Assembly: GCF_910592395.1 (NCBI RefSeq)
Contig: NC_088318.1
Location: forward strand, 12,028,349-12,092,348
DNA from: Lineus longissimus
Taxonomy: Eukaryota; Nemertea; Pilidiophora; Heteronemertea; Lineidae
DNA: 64,000 nucleotides
Direction of reading: 5' to 3'
Shown here one piece after another: positions 46,601-64,000 of the stretch (position 1 is the stretch's first letter; the number at the start of each line of letters is the position of its first letter). The position numbers and the translations under genes are program-made. A model generated the notes under the pieces. The model made no database searches. It was not told where the DNA came from and was given only the letters and a program-made list of their open reading frames with translations.

Positions 46601-49600
46601 AAAACTTTAAAATACCTTCAGTGCCCACGATTTACATCAGGATGCAATCTTCGTTACCCCGGTACTTCAAAACCTCCATGATTCAAGGTATGAGGACATG
46701 GTACTTGACTTATTTCAGATGAACCAAATTTTGGACACAAATATTGTTGCCACCCACTACCAACGATGACTTTTACCATCGACCAATAACAAATATTGAA
46801 ATGAACCAAATCGTGGACACAAAGATATTTTTCCAGTTCTCCTGGCTTCGTATGATGTATAAAAATGTCCCAAACGCGTGCGTGAGGTGCATCGTGACTA
46901 TACACAGTTGACTTCTCAATAGTTTGTTTACAAATATTGATTGATTATTATGGTACGCTTGTGATATTTATAAGATCCCCGAACAGATGATGTGAACGAC
47001 TGTACAAATTTATTTCGCACACTTCCCATAAAACGGGACAATTCCATGTGCGCCATTCAAAAATTGTACAATGTATACGAGAATGAGTCTATGACTTTTC
47101 TTTCCTACGCATTCACAAAAGCAGCGGTGTGCGAAAAGATAGTTTCTACTCTAGCCACCATGGGGCGCTGTGACTCATATCATCACATGAAATGCTCTAA
47201 GGGACAAACAAGTATATATACACTTAATATACAATAGGTTGCACTACTTGCATCTGCCCTGGCTAAGTTGCATCGCGTACCCCCGTGGAGGAGTTTCAGA
47301 TTTTTACAGAGCAAGACACGCTATTTAACACACATGTGTCCAAGCCGTGGTAAACTAAACCCACAGTCAGCACAAACAAAACTCGAGTCATTTCAAATAT
47401 CCAGTACATCGTTTTTTCCTATACTTTAAAACACCACTGCTGGGACGAACAACTGGGAATCGGGAGCGACCCCTGGTGGCTGGGAGAGAGAACAGACCAA
47501 ATACCATCAATACCACTGTAGGAGGAAACCGCCACCTCCATCAAGAACGGTTTTGTGTCCAAGTACACCACAATGCGTTTGACTGTGAAGTTTGCAACCT
47601 TGTCCCAAGGACAGCGACAATACTGCTCCTGGAGACAATGTTGAAAACGGAACCTCGTCACCAGGGTGGCGCCTCATAACACCGCCAGTGTCAAGGTCAA
47701 GAAATGCAACCTTGTTACCAGGACGTAAAGTAATCAACCTGGTGATGAGGTTTGAAGAAATGAAGTTTTTACAAATTGTTAGTTTTTGGTTATAAGTTAA
47801 GAAGTGCTAGAACATATCCTACTTTATGAGCACGGACATCCACGTGTCTAATAGTGAAAGGTGTAGTATGTATTATACAATCTTCTTACACATGAATAAA
47901 ATCAATTAGAACAATACGTCATATTTTTTCAATTACCCCACATCGGCAAACTATAAAAGAGCTGAATGCTGATTTATCATGTCATCTTGAAAAAATAGCC
48001 TATATCAGTAACAATAAAATTATTTTTACATGATAAATTACGGTACAAACAGACATCCGTTTAGAAATAGCTGGATGGCTGTCTGGACACGCTACCTACA
48101 TACCAAGCACACGGGTAACTCAAGAACTTAAGCATTTACACATCATAACATTTTTACTAGCTCACCAAGAGCTCAAAAACAGCCAATGAGCTAAACAAAA
48201 TTGAACCTTTTCACCCCCATTACCCAGTGTGGACTCTTCCTGTTAATGCATTAGGCAAGTCCACAAAGAAAAGTGGGGGTGTAAAGTTTCATATTAGAGA
48301 GGTTACAACTCCCACTCCGACTTCATCTCTGGGGTTGAATTACAATAATCAAGCGATATAATCAATGTCTTACAAACATTTTCTCATTGATATTCCACCT
48401 GCATCTTTACAACAATATTTTAATTCCAAATTAGACATGTGCATGAGGCGGATATAACAAGTTGCGGCAGACGTCTTCGGCTATCACCACAAATTCATTA
48501 TTTCCGTCTTATGAACGAGTCCAATCGGGAATTAAAAACATCATGGTGAAGGAACATGTAGTTCATCAATGTGAAAATATTTCTCAGTTTAAATGAATCA
48601 AAATTGTAACTGACAACCACAATTCGCTATCTAAGTTAAAGTCGGAGTCGTAAATGACGCGCAGCCTTAGTAATGTGCCACATCGCCCTTATCCGAAAGT
48701 AAACCCGTTTTTAGTACACATTGCATTGTAGCTAAAAGACAGGGAGTTACTCCCTAGATTTTGGTCAATCCACTTCTGTGCCAGATTTTCTTGAGGGGAG
48801 GCCATCTTTCTTTGGTACACACTGCACGGCATCTGATGTACAGTGGTCTACAGAGAAGCATCTGAGTTTCAAATTGTCACAGCTCAGAGGCGCTTATCTG
48901 ACGAATAAAAATATTTTGACAAAAAAACTAAAGATGACTTCATGCAGAGAGTGTGTGCTGAAAGTCAAGGCCACATTTCCCAAACGTGTTTTTATGGAGA
49001 TCTGGGATGATTAGTAGAGTCGTTGAATACTGCCTTGAGAATTGGTTGATAAGTTGCATAATCGCAGCTTTTGTGGAGCCGGGAGGCAGGGAGTGCAACG
49101 TGCAGAAAACCACCCACTCAATCCGCCCACACCCAGGTGATAATTGTCGTAGGTGGACATTGGTTAGCATGGGATTATATCATCAAGACATTCAATCAGG
49201 ATGTAAACGTAATTCTCTCATATTTTTCGGGTGACAATAGCCTATTTAATAACTTTATATCTGTCTTTAGCCTCAAGTGCCTACGTTTGCCAGAGTCAAT
49301 CACAATAGGACTTGGTCCTTCCCCAAAGACTAGCATTTGTTTCCCACTATAGTTATTTCAGGTAGCAAAGACTTGTGAATGTTCTCACTTACCAAGTTAC
49401 TTAAGCAGTTGGGCACACACTCTCTGCACTTGGTGGATATTGGCCATTGAGTACAAGTGCTGGCAGGTATCAGATATTCTCATTAATCAAATAATTACAA
49501 ACTAGAGATGTCTTTCCTTTACAAATGTGTAAAATTGTCATGGCATCATACTACAAGTATATACTGTTCACACACACCCCACGTTAAGAATGGACTGCTC

Positions 49601-51802
49601 CAATTTCAAATGAATCTGAATCAAACTGGGACAGTCTACTTTCTATAGGTGACGTCAAACTAAAAAGGTGGATTTCAACTTAATTCGAACCTAAAAACCT
49701 CTACATTAGTGTACGCATTGTACCATAATTTTGGTTCCAATTAAGGTAAAATTGACCACCGCCTGTTCCATTGGATCCTCAGAAGAATGCACTAAGCAAC
49801 ACTACATTTTTAAATCTATATACATCCATTCAATCTGAGACCGACGAATCAAGCAAGCGGTTTTGTACATACCGACACCGGTGAGCCCAGTTACAGATAT
49901 CATTCGCTACAAACGATAAGAGCCATGATTCATCAGTTTAGCGCGAGATATCCAAGTTCAAAACCTCACGTTATCATCGGAGTTGGCCTTGATTATTGCC
50001 TTGATATTACACGCACATATCAATACCGATGATTATCCGATGTCATTACGCCATCAACCGCAATCCAGGATATTACCCTCGTATCATAATCACGCAAAGT
50101 ATGGTTCAACTCTTAGAGACGAGGTTACAGAACATGATAAAACCTCGACCCACAGTGTAAGAAACAAGCCAACAAGACGAACTCCGAGGCATAGGACAAA
50201 CCACGGATCTACAAAAATGAAACATTCTGTGAAGTTACTGACACCTAATGAAACCCAGTCCTCGTCTCACTTCCTACAATTAGATCTTTTTTAACAGAAG
50301 TGCAACAGCACCGACGTCATTGTATCAAACAAAGTTAACAAATAAGAGTGCTTCTTTCAACTCTTTTGGTCAAAAGAAATCACGCAGCATCATGAGAAGA
50401 ATCTTGACATACAAGGTATTGATAAAGTTACTGGTAGCTCAACTACAAACATATTGGTTCGAAACGTTTTAAAGGCGCTAACCTACCACAAGCAGCGCTT
50501 GAATTGAAAATGACATGAATTTGAATCAGAATAGCCAACATTTTGTTCAGATCTGAGGACCAAGAGATTCCATACCTGAATTCCAAATTCTTATAAAGTA
50601 AACAATCTAATACCGACAAGAAACAAACCAATATGTGGGCGCAGACACAATAAGACTTGGATTTGTTTAGTTTTGCAACTAAACTCGTCAATTTATCTTC
50701 ACTGTGCCTTAGTATTTTTAATCTGTCATACCGGTTCAATTTGCAGTCGAAGCGTAAAATCGGTGAAGTCTTGAAGTTGAAGCATAAGATCTGTGCTTTG
50801 AGCAGACGTTTTTGATTAACAACATAGACTGTAAATTGAAATCTTTTTTACAGCGACAGCTCGATTTTATTTGATGTTGATAAGAAAGGTGAAAGACAAA
50901 TTCAGAATAGGTGAGTCCCTGTCACATAAAACTGTCAATTGGTTACATAATCCACAAAACAGGCCATTTCATAACATTAGATGGTCATGATACCTAGAAA
51001 CTAACAACAGGTTCTAAAGCACACACAGGAATCATCACAGCCGTACTGATTGACGTGATTCGTTTTTCCCGTCCCATGTTTCCATGTCCATTTTCTGCGA
51101 TCGCAACCGACCAATAACTCCACCGGTGACAATACAGTCAATAAATCCACTGGTCGAGAATACTAATCCATATTCATCGAGCTGTGCACCTAAGGTTATC
51201 ATACGCATTACATATACACCTGGCATGCATTGATACTCTCAGATTCTACATACATGCTTGACATGACACCTACATCCACTTTGCAAAGCGAATGTCCCAA
51301 TGACCCTCCACAATGCAATCACAGCTTCTGTTTCATTTTTGCAGATCAACCACAGGCGCCTAGGTTTCATTTTTGCAGATCACAAACTCGGGCACCAAAG
51401 CCCATTTTGCAGGCACAGGTATATGTACCCAATGATACACTTTTACACCCACAGATACGTAGTTAGTTCCATTTTTGTAAGCACAAGGGTTATCCTGCTC
51501 ACAAAAGTACCCAACCTGACGGAGGATTTCCCGCCATTTATACATACACTCTAATCTCGTGCATAGAGTTATCATATGCACAATTCAAAAACTAAAACAT
51601 GTGACGCCACCGTTGTGATCGCTACGAAGTAATCCAAAATCGTCACAATATTAAGAATATAATACACGAACTTGGCACCAGATGGCAATTGGTATGTAAC
51701 TTCGTCAGAGATATCCAAATCCATGTGTCGTGGTGAGCGGCGAGGGTGCCCACTCAATCTCGCTCCATGTTTTGAATGACAGATGATGAGTAATGATATT
51801 AA
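43621..51802 (-). other. Possible very long Gs-alpha 3' UTR or intergenic region; no gene seen
   Basis: No protein-coding exon could be supported on either strand over 8 kb. The stretch has few of the repeats that crowd the introns. Minus-strand poly(A) hexamers occur at several places, for example the complement of TTTATT near 50867 and an ATTAAA (complement of TTTAAT at 43920-43925) at the far end. How much of it is transcribed with Gs-alpha cannot be told from sequence. Two short direct repeats (TTTCATTTTTGCAGATCA) lie near 51329 and 51365. Confidence 0.4.
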
Positions 51803-59518
<7,716 letters not shown>

Positions 59519-60091
59519 CTGAAAAGAGATGAGAGAAAAGCATACTTATTCGCTCGTCGTAGTCAGAAAGGTCAAAGCAGCATGCTGCATACGAAAGCCT
59601 ACGTCTCCTATCTGCAACTATTGATCTGAAACTGGATGGGTAGAAAAGGACAGAGGTGAACAACATCATCAACAGGGGAGTCTATTTCATCCTTTGACTC
59701 CCACCATTATAGGTAAACCTCCAGACACAGATCCTGGTGGTGGCACACGGTAGTGGACATGCCCCCTTTAAGGAACTTCTTTGAAACTGACCATGGCTAT
59801 CGGAAAGTTGTCAAATACAGCAAATGAGCCACAGGTACGTGAAATAAAGAGCTCAATAGCCCCCCCCCCCCCCCCCAATCGACTGCCAACACCCCTGACA
59901 ACACCCGTAAAAGACTGGTACTGTGACTGAGTGCCCACTGATAGTAATTCTTTAGGCCACCCCACTTTCTAAGGTGGGGTACATCGGTTACGTCACCCAA
60001 CCTTAATTCTTCTCTTAATTATTCATCAGTGAAAACTTCAATGGCAAGTGTTCAACCCTTGTTTTCGACAAAGTGGCGGCAATGTAATTAG

Positions 60092-60124
60092 CCCCCCCCC
60101 CCCCCCCACACACACACACACACA
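60092..60124. repeat. Poly-C followed by (CA)n microsatellite
   Basis: Sixteen C followed by an alternating CA run. A similar poly-C lies at about 59861-59877. Confidence 0.9.
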
Positions 60125-62832
60125 ATAACTGAAACAAACCAATTGTCGAAAAACAAAAAGACAATGGGTTGCTGTATTTTCTAAAACAACTTTTCTGAGA
60201 ACAGCTATTTCAAATGGTAATCGGCTTAACAAACAGGCCTACGTTGTTCCCCATTGTGTATTTGTCATGCAAATAAAGCATAGGCATACCATACATACAG
60301 TGACCATACGGCATAAACTATTTTTACTGTCTCGATCTATTTATAGATCGCTGAACTATTCTTGTTTGCACAGTTGTATAGCCCTGCCATTATAGGCCTA
60401 AGAGCCGGCCGACTTTCTTACGTGAATTGTACCGTAAGTGCACATAGTACTTGCTCGACATGATGTAATATGAATTCGATACCCAGACCACTATTGTAGC
60501 GCTAGGCCTGTTTCCTTTCACACTGCAGACAAGTAAAAGCCGGTTTGGCCAACACGCCGGACCTCGGTACTTGATTTGTGGAGTTATAGTGTCACACAGG
60601 TTGGAGGCAAGAAAGTGATATTTTAACCAGAACATTGTACGGCAACTCAGCATTTATATTAGGACTGGCAATATCGCTATCGTTTCATAACAAACATGTA
60701 AACAATGGCACTGATTATGAGAGAAATCTCAAGAGGTTCCCGTTTTGGTGTGACTTTTAGGTTAATGAAGTTGATGAGATCCATTGTCAGATTCAATTAG
60801 TGATAGATTTTCTGGTACCAATATCTTTGGCATTTTCTCATCATTCTCTCACTCAGTGCTAAGTATCACCATTTGTGTAATACCATAGCTCCATTTCGAT
60901 GGAAATATTGTTCAGCGGGTTGTTTGAGTGACCTCTTCAATTATACATGGCTGCTATCACTATTGCTAATGCTCCTGCCAATACCATGCTACAAGCCCTG
61001 TAACAATTTATCTCTTCTAAAAAATCTAACACAGATGAGATTGAGAGCAAATCACTGACAAAAGCAAATCAATGCTTCTAATTGTACATCACAGCACACT
61101 TGTTCGGCCACCGCAGCAGATCCAAATATACAGCGACACAAACCCGCCACCCACGCACCTGATAGCAATGCACTTTTCTTCCAGCGCTGCTGTGACAACC
61201 TTTTCATTTCATGACACAGTTGCCATGGCCACCCAGTAAATGTACGCCGCTCGCTAGCTCCACGCAAGCCTTCCAAGGCCTCCGCTACATTAATTTAAAA
61301 CTGAACCATGTTGAGTGCACATGATTTGATCAGTCAGCGAATGCGAGATCACAAACATTTTTGAACCATCAGATCCTTTTGAGCTAAGATTTGCGGCTTT
61401 GCCCTATATTTGGAAAGCTCACCTCCTAAAAATGCGATTTGACTTTGAGATAACACAATTACAACTACTCGAATCTTTTGCCGTGAACATCGTTGTGTCA
61501 AAAAAACATGACACACTTTTACAATTGAATTGCATGACAACTATCTTTTAGAACCCAATCAAATCCTAGTATAATGTAGCTGAGACACGCCCGTCTTCTG
61601 TGATATTGCTCTGCTAGCACATTTCATTGAATGGATTGAGTATTCGGCTTATCAAAACATGCCAGTTTGGTGGGCAGCCAAGATCACAAGGGACAATCTT
61701 GAACTTGCCCTCCTCAATGTATGGCGCTGTAGCCTGCGTACCCATGAAACTCAGATCACTTCTGAAGTTATCAGAAACATCCTAAATATTTTTTTATAAG
61801 ACGCTTACTAAAAGTAATAATTAATCGAGCACTAAGGGTGATATCACATAAAATATCTAAGCCACCCACACTAGGATTTGATCAGATTCTTAATGATCGT
61901 ATTCATTTTTAAAAGTGTACCATGTTTTTTTTGACACCTATAGCATTTCTCAACCGAATCAATAAATGCAGCATTTGGCCTTGTAAGGTGAAGGCGAAGA
62001 GGCCAACGCCCTGACACAAAAGGACAAGCGACCAGCGAGGCAGGATGCTGGTGTCCTCGAGCAGATCTGACCAGATGGCCCAGTGGCTGCAGGGGTCCAA
62101 TTGTCCAGGTAGGCAGATATTACTAATTGAGGGACTTGAGGGAATGATCTCTGGATTGCTCTTCGACGAGACAAACAAGAGGCCCAAGGGCCTGGCGCTC
62201 AGCTGGATGACCTAATAACATAGGACTGAGGGTATAAAGTAGTAAATATCGGCTTTATACTACTGTTTGAAGGTCAAGAGAACACGTTATACCACTAAAA
62301 TTTCAAATGCAGAGCTGCCAGCTGGATGAAATATGATTGAACAAATCAGCCATTGTATGTAAATATTACAGGAGGCAACGGAAGATATCCCTAGTTCAGT
62401 ATAGCTTTACAGAAAAAATGGGAAAAAATGGTAACATTATTGTGTTGCTTAAAACGTCTACTTTTTACTCATGTAAGAATCGTAGTACTAATAATAACTT
62501 CAACTTATTTTCCAGTTATGATAACACAACACGCATCTTCATGATCATGATCTTTCTCAAACTAACTGAATGACCTATTAGTAATCGCCTTGGACGCACA
62601 ACCTAACCACATATCAATCCGCCCCGACGATCGACACATCCATTCGATTCTTAACCGGGTAACCCTCGATAAAGTTTGATAAATAAACTAGAACTGAGAT
62701 TTCACAGGAGCACCTGTGAATTCATGACTCCAGGGTTGTTTTGAGGGCGATATTGTAAGAGTTGGTCTTGAGTATGGGGACGTGAAGGTCCGTGTGAGGC
62801 ACCTGGGGAGAGAAGACTAGTTGAACGATGGG

Positions 62833-62870
62833 ATCATGGAGGTATAAATAATTATTAATACCTCCATGAT
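62833..62870. repeat. 38-bp near-perfect palindrome
   Basis: Arms ATCATGGAGGTAT and ATACCTCCATGAT surround an AT-only centre (AAATAATTATTA) that is itself nearly self-complementary. Only one base pair of the whole 38 bp fails to match. Confidence 0.85.
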
Positions 62871-63089
62871 GGGATCTGACACGGACACTACTATTGATCT
62901 CATTATATGAATACCATTTAATTACAAATGAAACGGCCAGGGGCCATTGTGCTCTCCGTAAGTATTTTTAGTAGACAGTTACAGAAAGTGCTACAGTATG
63001 TAGGCCTCTCATAATTTATACATGCATCTGTGACCAGTTCAGAGCCGGCCCTGGCCAAGTGGTGAATCCGAGACTTGTGGTTCCAAGCT

Positions 63090-64000
63090 TGTAGAGTCTA
63101 GGTGAAAATGATAGTGAAGAAACGTGCCACTCCATGACAATGGTGAATATATTTTTAACTTTGACCTCTGTGACCCTGACAGGTAGGTCAAATAACAAAC
63201 CAGGGTGATATGTGATGTAGACACATCCACCCGACCATAACAATTTCATCACTCGTTACACTACAGCAATCGGCAAAAAACGATTTCCAAGATGGCCGCC
63301 TAATTAAATCTATGGCACCAAATAAATCAAAAAATGAAAAAAAATGTAACATAGAACTCAGAAAAGAAAAAAGGAAAAGATGAAAAATAAAAATATTTTT
63401 GGCTGTCCTTGACCGGGGTTTGAACTCACGACCTTTGGATTGCCACAATACGAGGAAAAACCCACAAAACATGCAATTTCGGCCATATTTGAATTCCGAT
63501 CTGGCTGAAACTTGGCATACAAATAGTGGCTTCTTAGATGCATCATTACACAAAATTAAAACTCTTTACATTGAACAACGACGAAACGTACCAAGAACGG
63601 TAAAGTTTTCAACTTTGACCTCTGTGAACTTGAAAGGTGGGTCAAATCAAAAACCCGTAAGATATGTGATGTATCCTTGCTAGGAGTACCTACCATGAAA
63701 CTTTTATCAAAAACAAATCAGTAATAAGCGAGAAATCACACTTTTTGAGTTTTGAGTTTGGGCCCCCTGGTGGCCAAGTCAATAATCAGACCGAACCAAA
63801 ATTCAGTGTAAAAGGTCAACTGACCTAGGGGGTCATTTGTTTAAAGTTTCAAGTTCATAACTGTTGCGGTTGAGAAACGTGCCATAGTTACACTCAAACG
63901 GCAAATTTACGCCATTTGACCTCTGCGACCTTGAAAAGTAGGTCAAATCCGAAAAATCGTGCAACATCTGAGGTAACCTTGCTAGGGGTCCCTGCCATAA
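63090..64000 (+). repeat. Dispersed repeat, three partial direct copies
   Basis: Copies of GAAACGTRCCA...TTGACCTCTG(T/C)GA, then a GTAGGTCAAAT/GTGGGTCAAAT block and ATATGTGATGTA, start near 63118, 63583 and 63877. In the second and third copies CCTTGCTAGG follows. The last copy runs off the window. Spacing is uneven (about 465 and 294 bp), so this is repeated insertion or an internally repetitive element and not a regular tandem array. Confidence 0.65.

Larger units (their letters stand above)
59519..64000. other. Gs-alpha intron, with simple repeats and a dispersed repeat; no further exon found
   Basis: The region is upstream of the first recognised Gs-alpha exon and holds no supported coding exon. 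Poly-C runs lie at about 59861-59877 and 60092-60107, the second followed by (CA)n to about 60124. A 38-bp near-perfect palindrome lies at 62833-62870. From about 63090 to the window end there are three copies of a dispersed repeat. Confidence 0.5.

Overview
The window is animal nuclear DNA. Genes are split into short exons with GT-AG introns, protein families are metazoan, and the noncoding DNA is AT-rich and full of SINE-like, foldback and tandem repeats of the kind common in marine invertebrates. I cannot name the species. An aquatic invertebrate (lophotrochozoan or non-vertebrate deuterostome) is the best guess.

Seven protein-coding genes are supported. In order they are: the 3' part of a TOX-family HMG-box gene (+, 3059-8122); POP4/RPP29 (-, 14287-15910); CTU2 (+, 16878-21705); NEURL2 (-, 31460-32668); an unrecognised intronless gene for a Cys/His-rich, RGG-containing protein (+, 35380-36375); nucleoporin SEH1 (+, 37587-41359); and the 3' part of Gs-alpha (-, 51803-59518, with the 5' exons beyond the right edge). 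Exon boundaries were read by eye from splice signals and checked for reading-frame continuity.

The layout alternates. Three pairs of genes converge (TOX/POP4, CTU2/NEURL2, SEH1/Gs-alpha), and each of the three convergent gaps holds a minisatellite array: 82-85 bp units at 11.5 kb, 88 bp then 73/146/90 bp units at 22.4-28.6 kb, and about 151 bp units at 42.6-43.6 kb. The central array is over 6 kb long and has a higher-order duplication. The head-to-head pair POP4/CTU2 joins two tRNA-maturation functions across less than 1 kb.

The items most worth a second look are: a 53-bp tandem triplication that copies the 5' splice site of the penultimate TOX exon; the new Cys/His/RGG gene with a clean TATA-initiator promoter and a perfect-arm foldback upstream; the arrays at convergent 3' ends, two of which share a sequence core; and a hairpin repeat family carrying a 'CTCTCTATTAAGGACA'-type motif scattered through the window.
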